Shown: piece by piece, positions 43,985 through 55,800 of the stretch
How positions within the stretch are numbered: the stretch's first letter is position 1
Layout: each line of letters begins with the position of its first letter
Origin: Letharia columbiana
Lineage: Eukaryota; Ascomycota; Lecanoromycetes; Lecanorales; Parmeliaceae
Reading direction: 5' to 3'
DNA: 64,000 nt
NCBI RefSeq assembly: GCF_014066305.1
Contig: NW_023501119.1
Coordinates: forward strand, 112,642-176,641
Notes under the pieces: model-generated
What the model saw: the letters and a program-made list of their open reading frames with translations, nothing else
Told to the model about the DNA's origin: nothing
Databases searched by the model: none
Program-made: the position numbers and the translations under genes

Positions 43985-44860
43985 ATGACTGCGGGCATTA
44001 CTAAGGTTACCAAAGTCGTCGCAGTTACATCTTTCGTAGATTCAATGGGGTTGTCTTCATCATCAGCTGTGTCAGATCAGTCGCACGGAGTTGATGTCAT
44101 CACCAAAGTTGTCAGAGTCGGACCTACTACGGTTAATACCGCAAACTGCCAACCATTGCTCTGCAGTCTCAATGTGGCGGTCAGTGATAAACTCTCATCC
44201 GCGAACCCGCGCATTCTCTAAATTTAATCTTAGTCGGTCTCGGTGTTTTATTGGCCCCAGCAGTCCGCAAACACAGCGTGTCTCTCCACAATATCCAGTC
44301 CACCATCAGCGCTGCCCCCAGCGGGATTAAACCCGTAAGTCAATTTCTTGGCCTGTTGCAGAAAGTGCCCAAGTAACACACTGACCGCCCTTGAAAGGCA
44401 ATCTTCAAGTATATACGCCATCTTCTATTCATTAAGCCTTAGCAATGGCTGCGGTAGCCTTAGCACGACCTACGATTCAATCACGATGTCCTTCACCCCC
44501 GGCGCCCTATCGACCGTGAACCCTTTCGGAGACTCTGCCGAGGTTTTCAATTTTGCCGATCTGCCCTGTCCGCCACCAGGTCTATATGTGGAGCCCGGAC
44601 AATTGTACCAGCCTCAATTTGCACCACCGCGAGCATTTTTCAGTAGCCTACGGGCCGCGGACCCGGCTGCCTTACAGGGCTGTTCCGATGGGGTGTGGGC
44701 GGACGGCTGGACTGATCCTCCAATAGCTTTCATCACGGCTGGCGCCCTCACAGGGCCTGGGTTGGCGGGCGGAGGTCGTCCTCCCCGTCGGATAAGGAAT
44801 ATACCAGCGAATGCACATGTAACAGCGAGGACTCCGACTAAGACTGCCGACGCCCCATAG
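43985..44860 (+). CDS. Secreted Ser/Thr-rich hypothetical protein, N-terminus unresolved
   Basis: Exons 43985-44179, 44234-44334 and 44398-44860 join in phase through introns of 54 nt (GTCAGT...TTAG) and 63 nt (GTAAGT...GAAAG), giving about 252 residues. The middle splice restores SVSVFYWPQQSANTACLSTI, a block found in many fungal secreted Ser/Thr-rich proteins ('V.VYYWPV.SANT.CL'). The last exon has SLSNGCGSLSTTYDSITMSF, then PCPPPGLYVEPG and GCSDGVWADGWTDPPIAF near the end. The 'DPP.AL' ending is also typical. The ATG at 43985 follows a plausible acceptor (ACTTCAG), so a true first exon with the signal peptide is probably further upstream. Likely extracellular or wall-associated; no catalytic motif. 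I do not know a function. Confidence 0.6.
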
Positions 44861-46057
44861 ACAGTGTTCTTTGAGCATCTGGACGTCTCGATCTTCCTTT
44901 TCAGACTAGCATTGCAATATGAGGAGTCCTCAAACCATGGTCGTGCGATTACGCTGAGGTTTGTACCTCGAGAGAAAGGCAGAGGGATAGATGTGATGAT
45001 GTTTTTCTGTCTGTGGTTGCAGGAAGTTTCAGGGCTTTGAGGATCTCAATTTTAGTCTTGTTCCTGTCGTATTTGAAGTATCAGAGAGCTAGGAAAGTAT
45101 TAGAGGTGTTAAACCAACAGCGTGACAACAAGCAACCTCAGTTTATGACTTTCTGTCAACGGCTCCGGTGGCTTGGTGTAGAGCTCGGCTGAGGCGTGGA
45201 TCACCGTGCAAGACATTCCGAAATTGCTGCCCCCGTATTCCTCTTCTTTTCAACACCCATCGAGCTAGCTTCCTGCTTTCAGTGCAGAATAAGGGAAGGC
45301 TAGAGAGGCTAGCCATCTAGATAATCTCAATGGTAATGAATGTGGTAATAATGCGATGCCGCCTCCCTCGACTTCGTGAGCTGCGACTTACACGGGCTCA
45401 GCAATTATCGTCAAAAAATAGGAAAATTTGGCGTACTTCAGCGCTTGATATACCCGGGCCATTGGAGGCCAGTCTGTAACCCTAGTTCCGGGAGCCTTCA
45501 CTCCGTACGAGTAGAGCCTTAGGAGCTACGCCACAGCATCGCTTATACAGATGCGAAACGGAAGCTAGTTGCGCTTGTAGCTGCCGTCGTTGTTTCACCG
45601 GAACAGCTGTTTCAAATTGCCTGATGCGACGTCAATCTAGAGAATATCTGCCTAGATGGGTAGAGTAATTCTATAAAAGTCATGCGTCGACGAAATATCC
45701 CTCCTTATAACTACCACCGAACCCTGGTTGAACGCAATGGCCCAGTATGCTGCAATTAATTTCCGATCCTGCCATGATGTCGACATCCCGGTACAAGGTG
45801 TGTGGTCCGACACTTGCCGGTCTTCGCCAAACGACAGCTCAGCGCAAAACGTGTTTCTCTCTTGTTCTTCGCTTCATACTGCCACCTTGGCAGACTAACG
45901 GTAGAAGCGCAAGGGGCTCACTGTCTCCTGGGCTCATAATATAAGAGTGCTCTGTGCGCTATTGTCGTCGTCTCCTTCGTACCTCCTCCTTTCAGTCACA
46001 TTACATTGCATTTGTGGCCACCGTCTCGCACCCAGCTCACCTCATTCGCTCACCATC
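44861..46057. other. Intergenic region
   Basis: No supported gene. Upstream of the next gene, a pyrimidine-rich stretch at about 45950-46050 looks like a fungal promoter or 5' UTR. Confidence 0.4.
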
Positions 46058-46818
46058 ATGCGGACCCTTACTGTTATCCTCTTCACACTCGCTACCCTCC
46101 TTCTCCCTATAGCGGCGGTGCCAGCGGGTGTTCTAGCCAGCCGTCAGGAGGGTCTGAACAGCCCTAACGTACGTATCCTCTACCAATCTCTCTTCTCCGC
46201 TAACCCCCCGACAGTTACCCGTCTGTGCCGGCACCAGTTCCCCAGCCGGCACAGGTGTTTCCATGCAGACATACTGCATCGACACAATTGGCGCCAGGTG
46301 CGCTCTCGTATTGGTCTTCCCTAGTTCCACCGGTAGCGGAAATCCGGGCAATTGCGGCAATGCATGCTCATGCTCCCAGTCCGTACGTGTTTTCGGACCT
46401 TTAAGTCTCCTCTTTTGAAACAACCTATAGTGTTTGAGTCAAGTATCGAGAACGGTCGCTCTGTAGACACGTTTCAAGACTTTTGGCACCCTTTCGGAGA
46501 GGCGATGCTGACCTCGAAAAGAAATGCCCGGCCACGTCTGTCTTTTGTTCCTCATGTGCAGGGACTCCCAGTTGGGGCTGTACCGCTGGGGTGAATGATG
46601 GATGCAGTTGTACATCCTCCCAGACCGATACCGACTCCCAGGATATAGACAACGTGGACGGTGAGGACTCCACGTCTGATACGGAATCAGAACCCTGTCC
46701 CGGGGTCCCCGCTTGCAGCAGTCTTGAATGTGAGGGAAATGGCTTTGGGCGCTGTACCCTCGGACGCTATAATGATTGCCCTTGTGTCGCGTCACAGATT
46801 CAACGGGCGTCGCTGTGA
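46058..46818 (+). CDS. Small secreted cysteine-rich protein with repeated Cys modules
   Basis: ATG at 46058 in CATCATGC context begins a signal peptide (MRTLTVILFTLATLLLPIAA). Exon 1 is 46058-46168, intron 46 nt, exon 2 46215-46382, which ends CGNACSCSQS. A second intron starts at GTACGT (46383). Its acceptor is uncertain: CTATAG at 46430 gives an early stop, whereas CAAG at 46443 keeps the frame open to the stop at 46816-46818. That frame holds two similar Cys modules, CPATSVFCSSCAGTP with CTAGVNDGCSC, and CPGVPACSSLECEGNGFGRC with CTLGRYNDCPC, split by an acidic Ser/Asp linker. Modules of this kind occur at the ends of fungal secreted hydrolases and in small secreted proteins. Extracellular; a candidate effector or wall protein. 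Function unknown. Confidence 0.6.
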
Positions 46819-47060
46819 TGTTGAACATGGTAGCTTCAGTGTTCAAGCTGGTGAATATCGATGGACTTATACTTTGTACCGCATATTGCAATAAAAGCTC
46901 GTATAGCGCGTTAGTGAATACACTTTTTTATACAACACACGCGATGCCATTCAAACAAGGGTCTCATTCATTCCTCGAGTAGATGGAATTGATACAAACT
47001 AACATCTAGCTATTTTTTAGATCGAGGCTCAGATGCAGTCCTTGGTAATTGCTCACCACA

Positions 47061-47510
47061 TTATTTCTCATGAGCGTCAGCGGCCATCTTGACTGACTTT
47101 TTGGCACCCAAGACCTCGCTCGCATAAGCTTGATCGAAGCGCCTCCTTTCCGCATCCTGAATTCTCGCATAGAATTCGGCAAGCCACACTTGCAAAGCTT
47201 CCAGCATCTGGTTGGCGTGCACGTCCATAAGCTCCTTGTAAACTTTGGCAAGCCGCTTACTAAATGCGTCGACATGAGCCTTCAAGCGTTGCAGAGTAAC
47301 CCAGTCGTCAGTATTGATGGATGCTACCAAGAGTGAATGAGTCTCTCCGACTAGAAGTTGGAGGGCACAACGGCTTTGCAGGACATAAGTGCTTGAGCGA
47401 CTAATGTTTGATAAGCAGCATGTACGTCTACGAGGTCAGGGTGGCCAGAGATAATAGCGACAATGTTGACTCTTGGATGCCTGGGAGCTGTTCGCAGGAT
47501 CTATCGCTTG
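47061..47510 (-). pseudogene. Damaged alpha-helical conserved protein, unidentified
   Basis: The frame from 47330 to the stop at 47063-47061 reads WVTLQRLKAHVDAFSKRLAK, then a long amphipathic helix (KVYKELMDVHANQMLEALQV, LAEFYARIQDAERRR). Just upstream the same frame has LLVGETHSLLVASI, and a different frame carries VNIVAIISGHPDLVDVHAAY and TLVAQALMSCKAVV. The two halves look like one protein split by a one-base shift at about 47356-47366, where frame one ends PSNF-stop. A GTCGCT...TTCTAG intron of about 55 nt could also join them, but its donor is poor. No ATG is assured; 47514 (ATGGCTACAAGC) is in yet another frame. I do not recognise the family; no catalytic motif. Confidence 0.4.
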
Positions 47511-47514
47511 TAGC

Positions 47515-49853
47515 CATGAAAGGAGGGTGGCGAGGTGGAAAAGTATGCGAGGGTTCAATATGACGCAGATACGTAGGGCGAAAGGAAGTGTAGCGGAGGA
47601 AGATGTAACGGAGATGAGCTAAGATGGGACGGGTATGCTTCGATGAATTGCGTTCAATTAGCCCGAGCTCTACACACAGGCAAGCGCAACGACCGAAGGC
47701 GAGGAGCATGCCAAAAGCCTCCCGGCTCTGGATTCCCCAGATCTACATCGTTCTCTCTGCTTCTCTTCACTTGGTCTGGTAGCAAGATGTTTTAGCCAGG
47801 GTTGATCAAACCCTGGAGGTTGAGATGTACTCATCACGTTGGAGAGGGAAAGTCTTGGAGCAGCCTCTGTCTTTGTCCTTGCTGATGGTTGACTGTATTT
47901 GGATGCTCTTGAACCATCTCCGACATATCGGCGTTTGTGAAACTCCGTCCGCCGGGTCTAAGCCTAATCACGCGTAGCATACCCGAATAGTGTCATCGTA
48001 GCTCCCGCGTAGCTCCCGCGTAGCGTGATTTTGAAAGACTTAAAAACACACACATCCAAATGTTTTCAACCTTCTTGAAGACAGACACAGATCGCCAGGA
48101 TGGTGACACACCTGGTTGGGAATCCAGTCTGGTATATAAATCATATACATACCAGACAGAATCTCGTCGTTTCTTCTACTTCTTTCTTCTTCTCGCTTCT
48201 GAACCATACCTACCTGCTTGCCAACAGCTGAGAGCGCGTCTCAGATGCCGAGTCATGAGGAGGGTGGTGTTGAGTCCTTGATTGGGCTCTTATATATGGC
48301 TTGAATGGCCAGACCTATATAGCTTCCACCTATCGTTGGTTATCGTTTTATCTTTCTTATAACGCACACTCGGACGACCATGGTGAAGCACTCACATTCT
48401 CGAAGCCTTGCCTGCGCAGAACTGATCTATTCCAGAGGCACCTTCTGGCTTCAGCTACCCGAGCCCCTGACTACGCCTTGTCAAACACCGGAAACAGCGG
48501 ATAGGCCACTCCATTATATACCGCAGCGGCATTGACTGGAGTGCTGGCTCCGGCTACCCCAGCCTCTCCTTGGCTTGACTGTCCCTGCCTCGATCGAGTT
48601 GCTCGCCCCTCCTCCGCGCTGAACATTCTCATGCCTTATGCCAGGTCCGTCTTAGATGTTTGGTAGCTGCTGTGCTGAAGGCTTGCCAATGTGGGAAAGA
48701 TGGGGTCGTTGCGATTTGAGACTTCGTGGAAGAAGGGGTCGAAGAGGGGACCAAATGTTGGGCTATCGATCAAGACGTTGCCGGTGAGGCTCCAAACCCT
48801 CAGAGAAGCTCTGGATGTAAGCATCCTCGCCTGGCGGCCATGAAGCCAACACGCTCTGGACCTGACAAAGGAAGCCAGAGGCCGTAGCCAGCTGGCTGTA
48901 GCGGGGGTTGAGGGCATTGCAGAGTACAGCAGACTGACGGCCAGCATAGCAACATTCCGGACCAGACCCTGGCCGCTCACAAATCCGCTCAACACGTTTC
49001 CAAGCTCTTGACATCATCTTGGCGCCGTTCGAGGTTCGTCTGCAGTGGTGAGAGGAGGTGGGAGGGGATGACCCGGCGGAGGTGGAGGAAGTCGTTAATG
49101 GAGCTACAGAACGAGCGTGTTAGCCATCTCGTGCCACCAGACCATGAGCTAAAGCAGTTCGACTGGCCTAGCAAACCTACCACTGGCGCTTCTGCTGCCG
49201 TCATCGTCGGAGCCAAAGGTTGGCCACACCTGTTCTTGCTGTTTCCACCTCGAACTCTGGCGTTTCCTGTGAGCCTACCGTCTCTCGACCCGAATCCCTT
49301 GGACAGCCAAGACCGTCTGTTGGCTCCCGGAGCAGAGTACGTCCACGGTAGACCTCGCGCCAACATGGTCAACCTTCGAAGTAGGGAACGGGACTTCGGG
49401 TCAAGATTTACCGGTGCCGAAGTACGCTAGGGCGCCAAGACTTCACAGGATGTCCTTGTGTTGCTGTTGTCTTTGAATCGACACCTTGGCCATCATCACT
49501 GTCACCTGTTGCAACACCTTTGCACTCTTGCTCGGCCTTCTCAACTGCACGTCTCTTTGCTCCACCGCTTCCTCTGCAGACGAACCAGTCATCGTGCAGC
49601 TTTCTTTGCATCCCTTCACACTCGGCTCCCTCTTCAACCCCGCCGCTTGCAAAGTGCTCTACAGCTCTGTGACGCGACCTGAACCTCCCTCGGCCGATTT
49701 CAACTCCTTCGCGCGCGCGAACAACCTCTGCTTCATCAAGGTAGCTTGCTTCTGGGCCACTTGAGGACACGCTTAGCCAAAGTCAACGGCAGTCCCATCA
49801 ACTCTGCCCTTTGCACTCTTTCAAGGAGCCTCTACTCCCACGCTACCACAGCC
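47515..49853. other. Intergenic region upstream of the DNMT5 gene, with uncertain ORFs
   Basis: No firm gene. Minus-strand frames at 49118-48763 contain SSINDFLHLRRVIPSHLLSP and, in another frame, NPRYSQLATASGFLCQVQSV. These may be pieces of a decayed or spliced gene, but I recognise nothing. An 11 bp unit (TAGCTCCCGCG) is duplicated at about 47998-48021. The plus-strand frame 49008-49430 overlaps these and is not convincing. Confidence 0.35.
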
Positions 49854-52800
49854 ATGAGCAAACGAAAGTTCATGAAGGATAGCGATGAAGATGCACAAGA
49901 TCAAGACTACCAGGACCATCAAGACTCGGATGAAGACTGCGAGCCATCCTCGGGCGAGATTTTTCAAGGACGTCCTTACGTGCTATCACTTCGTGTGACG
50001 CGATCTAGATCAACCTTGAATGCATCCGACCCGCAAAACCGAGATGACGAAGAGGTCCAGGGACAAATCCGTGATGGTGGGGATGACACGACTCGTGAAG
50101 ACAACACCTCCGAGGCTACGCTCCAAAATGCTCCTCACCACCCCCAAGTAAGTGTGAAAGCTCAGCATCGATCGTGCGGTGTCCTCATCAACACTTTTGT
50201 TGCTTCTCGATCCCACATCACTGACTCTGAGGCGCAGGTGTCGAATGATCTCAGCAACGGTCCGGACGAGGCTCACGTCGCACGGCTGCGTAGATGTGGC
50301 AAAACCAAATACTGCGGAGTCAAATCACCACGCATCGCAGAACCGAAGAAGCTCAAACGAGAAACAGGACGTTTCTTTTGCGTCATCTGTGGTTCTAACT
50401 TCACCCGAGCTGCAAGCGTCAACTACCACTTCCCAGGTTGTGTGGAGAGGTATGGGAATCCGCTGGGCAATTGTTGGAACGACCATCCCTCATGCGCACC
50501 CAGAAGAGCACGCAAAGACGCTCTCGCCGATGATCCCTCTCCTCCCGTCCAAGCGTCCGCTTCAAAGAAACGATGCATCCAAACTCTCTCATCAGGTCCA
50601 TCAACTGCTAACCCGAGTGGTGGGAATGACATGCACCAACCCCGGCAGACATCACATGCAAGTGCTCTACCAATGGGACCACGCGTGACTCGATCCCGGA
50701 CAACACAGAGGACGTCGGAGACTCAGCCTAATTCGGACGTTCATGGTACCAGGACGTCATCCAAATCGATGCAGAGAGCTTCGAAGCCTATCAAACCTCG
50801 GCCCAAGCCAACACAGTCGTTGCCTGATAAGAAGCAGCACACCTCCAATCCAAGTGGCAAGCGAAAGCCGAGAACCCAGAGCAAGAAGGCATCTGATAGC
50901 GGGGAGAAAACCAATGTTCAAAGGTTCGGAATCGACGGGAGCCTTCCTCCACTTTCAGATCTCGATGCGATATTCCATGATCTCGTTTCGAATGCGTTGA
51001 AGGAGACAACTCTGGAGCATGCGATGGAAACTCTCCCTGAAAAGCAGATCCATATTGCTACAATGTGCTCCGGAACCGAAAGCCCATTGCTCGCTTTGGA
51101 AAAGATTCAGAAGGACCTAGAGCTTCGTGGGAAGCCTACGTTGAACATAAAGCACCTTTTCAGTGCGGAGATTGTTCCGTTCAAACAGGCCTACATCGAG
51201 CGAAACTTTCATCCCGATAGGCTTTTCCGCGACATTCGGGAAATGGCTGAAGGAGGACAGGCGACCACCGCGTATGGTGCTCTAACTGATGTCCCCTCGG
51301 ATGTGGATATTCTCGTAGCCGGATTCTCGTGCGTTGACTTCTCGAGGCTCAACAAGAATACTAAGAAATTGACGGACACCGGTGAGTCTGGTGACACATT
51401 CCGAGCAATTCTTGGATACGCGAAGCAATATAGGCCAGCCATTATTATTCTCGAGAACGTGGATGGCGCGCCTTGGGACCTGATTCAAGCTATCTGGCAG
51501 AATGATCGCGAGTCCGTTCAGGAGCACTGCAAGAAAGTCGACGGTGGAATAGACCCGAATGAACTCGAGCTTGACACGTTCTGGGACGAGGATGATCCTG
51601 CATACTCCGCCGACTATCAGAGAGTCGACGCGAAGCATTACTACATTCCTCAAACCCGCACCCGAAGATACATGATATGCCTCGATCGCCTTCGATTCCC
51701 ATCACCAGACCAAGCAGACGAAGCAGTACAGAAGTGGAAGCAGTACATGGTGGCACTTCGACGAACGGCAAGCGTATCCTTTGAAGCTTTCCTTCTACCC
51801 GAGGATGATCCACGCCTTCAATACGCTAAAGATGAAATGTCCAAGACTGGGAAGCCCAGGCGAGAAAGGGACTGGGAGGTATGCCGTGGCCGTCACGAAG
51901 AGTACCGAACCATAGAGAATCTTGGGATCTCAAGACCCATCCTCAACTGGACCAATGACGGCTCCGCCAAAGCTTCAAGTTACTTGTGGACTGATTGGAC
52001 CTTGTCGCAAGTCGAGCGCGTGTGGGATTCGATTGAGATATGCTATCTACGCAATGCCGCTAGAGGATTCGACTCGTTCTTCAAGACGTAAGGCTTCCCT
52101 TCTGATTTACTTCTTGAAACATTGTGCTAAATCGAGACTTATAGACGCGTCTGGGAGCTGTCTCAGAACATCGACCGTTTCACAGACGGCGCTCGCCCCG
52201 GCGTCATCAACTGTCTTACACCGACTGGTCAACCGTTCTTATCAGTACGCGGTGGCCCAATCACTGGGCTTGAAGCCATCTCACTTCAAGGCCTGCCAAT
52301 CGACGTGTTACTACTGACACGCGAGAGCCAGAGAGAATTGATAGACCTTGCGGGCAATGCGATGACTTCCACAGTGGTTGGGGCGGCTCTTCTGAGCGCC
52401 TTGGCTGTAAGTCATACCATTCTGACGAGGACGAAGGAGCCAGTCAACCAGACGCTTCATGATTTAGGCCACAACCTGGAGGGGATGAGAGACAGCGAAC
52501 TTGGGCAAAAGCAAGCCCTGGGGTTTGATGGTTCTAGTGACTCATCACTTGAAGAGCTCTGCAAGATGGCCAAAGCGAGTGTTCGTCTATGTCACTGTGA
52601 AGGTCAAAGTCTTACAGCCCCGGCCTTAATTCGCATATGTAAATGCTGCCATCATCATTGCTGCGAGAAGTGTGGTAACATGCCCAAGCACGATTACGAG
52701 CTTCTTGGGGGAAATGGAGCACCTGTGCGTACGGAACCTCAAGAATTTCGAAGGCGATTGAGGTACGCTATACCAACCAGGCTTGAGATTGACGGTTTCT

Positions 52801-55800
52801 CCTCCGAGACATTAGAAGTATTCGCACAGCTTTTCCCGGACGGCTCAAAGCAAGACTGGAGACTGTTCAGCGAGGCCATCCTACTCGCGTCCAAGCAGGA
52901 ATACCGCTACGAATCTGCCAGGCGCTCGCACTGCTGGACAATTACCTACAGTGCTACGCATTCCCGACTGGAACTTGTCTTCGACCAAGAAGAAGTGTAT
53001 TGGCTGTTGTACGGCAAACCAGGTCAAACAGAGACCGGGAACAGTCGTGTGAGAACACTGCTCGACCATCCCCTTGCACGACTGACAGTTCGTGGTACGA
53101 CTATGCGAGGTGAATCCACGAAGGCAGAAAGCATGCTCAAAGGCTCTTGGGAAATTTGCTTACCAATAGCTCACACCTTTCCAATCACTGTTACCCCCCA
53201 AGGAGAACTGACAGACTCCTGGGAGAAGAAGCTCGGCCTGCAGGGTGAAAAGTTCATTGACAAACAAGTATACACATCCTTGCACGTTGCTCGCACGTCA
53301 GTTCCTGCAGCAGAATTAGCTTTGGATCATGATATTTGCGGAGATTACGATCTTTTGGACAATTGCGGAACAGCTTGCAGCAGCCTTCACAAGAAGAGAT
53401 CGACCACGGATGGTCACGACGCACCCCCCCTCTTTCTTTTCCTCGATGCGGATCGAATGGGACTACCTAATCATGATAGCTTTGTCTTTTCTACTGAGAT
53501 TCAGCGGCTAGAATACGGTGAAAGTCGTTACATTACAGCCAAGGTCGAGAGTGAATGGCGACCACCTTGCAAGGGCTCTGATCCACGAACAGACTGTGCC
53601 GTCCCCACACAAGCAGAATGCACCGTCTCCAGCCGATGGAGTCCTTGCCCGATCTTTCTGCGACCTCACAAAGAGTTGGAAGAAGCGTCCTCGAGGTTCC
53701 CCAACAGCGAAATATCGATTCCGGTCTTTGGTACAGATCAGCATCTATCACAATCGTCTGCTGACGATGTATATGGTTGCTTGCATGAAACTGCGACGAC
53801 TGCGTTGTTATCTTGCGAGATACCGGGACAAGTGGTTGACAGCGTTGGCTGGCGGGTAGGACATTGGACGACCATAGATCAAAACTCTGGGCGCGAGATT
53901 GCTGCGGCATTTGCATGGCTATTCGCACGAGTGAAAGACCTTGGAGATTTCGAAGGAGGCTGGAGGTCCCTTGGTCCCTGTCCAAGTGGCTATCGAAAAT
54001 GTCTCACCTGTGCTCCGGAGCCCCCAAGAATAATGTGGACGTGCTCAAGAAGTGCCAATGAAGACAAGATCATACCTTACGAAGATGGGCGAGAGGCTGG
54101 CAATTTCGAGCGAAAAATCAAAGCTCGACCAGCTCCCTTTTTGGTGCAAACCTACATCGATGACGATGAAAAGCGTACAGGTCGTCTCTTGGTGGGCTTA
54201 AACCTACCAACCTTGGTCCACCGGGCTTTGGCTAGACTTGGCAACATTGCAGACAGCGACGACATCGAGATGGATTGGCGTCTTGACACCGGATTTGAAG
54301 CGCCAACCCGTTACAAGCTCAAAGAACTCACTCTGCCGAACAACGAGCTTGCTTCCCAGGCTGAGTATGACTTTCCAACTGGCGAACAGCTTCGGCCTGA
54401 ACAGAAGCGGTCTCTTCAGTGGATGATTGGCCAAGAGGCCGATGAGATGGTGTTCTACGAAGAAGAAATTGAAGAAGCAACCTTGTCACAGCTAAGCTGG
54501 AGGGCAGAAGCACGTGTAAGACGTGTCCGGACTGTTCGAGGAGGCATTCTGGCCGACGAGGTTGGGTACGGCAAGACCGCAACGACTCTTGCACTGATTC
54601 ACGCACAAGAAGAGAGTGCGAAAGAGTACGCAAGTAACAAAAACGCCGGTTGCATCTCTGTCAAAGCGACCTTGATCCTAGTACCACCCCACCTAGTCCA
54701 CCAGTGGAAAGGGCAAGCCCACAAGTTCCTGGGGATAAGTTCAAACGACGACAAGATCCTGGTCATTGAGGACCTGACTGACCTAGCAAGAATTTCGGTC
54801 CAGCGGATCAAACAAGCTACCATTGTCCTCACTTCCTGGAGAGTTTTAAGTAGTCCAGCATATATGACCCGGATGTCGCATTTTGCGGCGCTGCCAGAAG
54901 GTCCGTCCAGCGGAGACCGTGAAACTGATGTCTGGCTCACCCGAGCATGTGGTAACATCAAGAAGCATATGGGCGAACTCGTCAGCGAGCAACACAGTCC
55001 CATAGACTTTGCCGCAGTCCTGAAGCTAAGATTGAAAGCAGCTCATACTGACAAGGATATAATCCGCGATGTCCCTACACAGCGGCTTAAAGGCGCCAAA
55101 TACACCACTTGGAATCCAGCGGAATGCGTAACACCAAAGGACCCTTCCCCCAAGGAGCAAGATCTGGAGAAATTCTTCAAGCACATGACGAGAGAGGGTT
55201 GCACTGACCTGAATTCTATGACTGGTATCTTGTTGCACATGTTCGATTTCCATCGAATTGTTGTTGACGAATACACGTACGTCGACAAAAGTCAGCAGGC
55301 CGGGAAGCTCTCTAAATTCATTACCACCATCAACGCGCGTTCTAGATGGGTGCTCTCTGGGACTCCCAGCATTCAGGACTTTGGAGATGTGCGCATCCTT
55401 GCCAGCTTCTTAGCATACAACCTTGGGGTTGTGGATGATGCCGCAGGGGTCCTCAAAGGGGCCGCAATACGGCATATCAGGGACGATAGAACTGGTAGGT
55501 TGCTTTGTCCTGCCTTCATTCAGACTATTAACGACCCGCAGCCGCCGAGCAATTCCGGGCATATGGCTATTCACATACCGCTGCATGGCACATAAGTAGG
55601 CAAGCCCACGCGCAGAGATTCCTCGACAAGTTCGCTAGTAAGGTAGGCCTTCTTTATGCTCAAGACCTATCCACACTCGCGCTTACAATCCTAGAACGTC
55701 GCCGAGATCGGACTCATCAGATGCATGACGGATCTTCGCCCACATTGCCTTGGAGCAGCTGAGACCATAGTTAATGCTGAGCTTCAGCAACAACTACAAT

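Noticed and set aside
49008..49430. Plus-strand ORF of 140 codons upstream of DNMT5
   Set aside because: No motif, overlaps equally long minus-strand frames, and begins without a convincing context.
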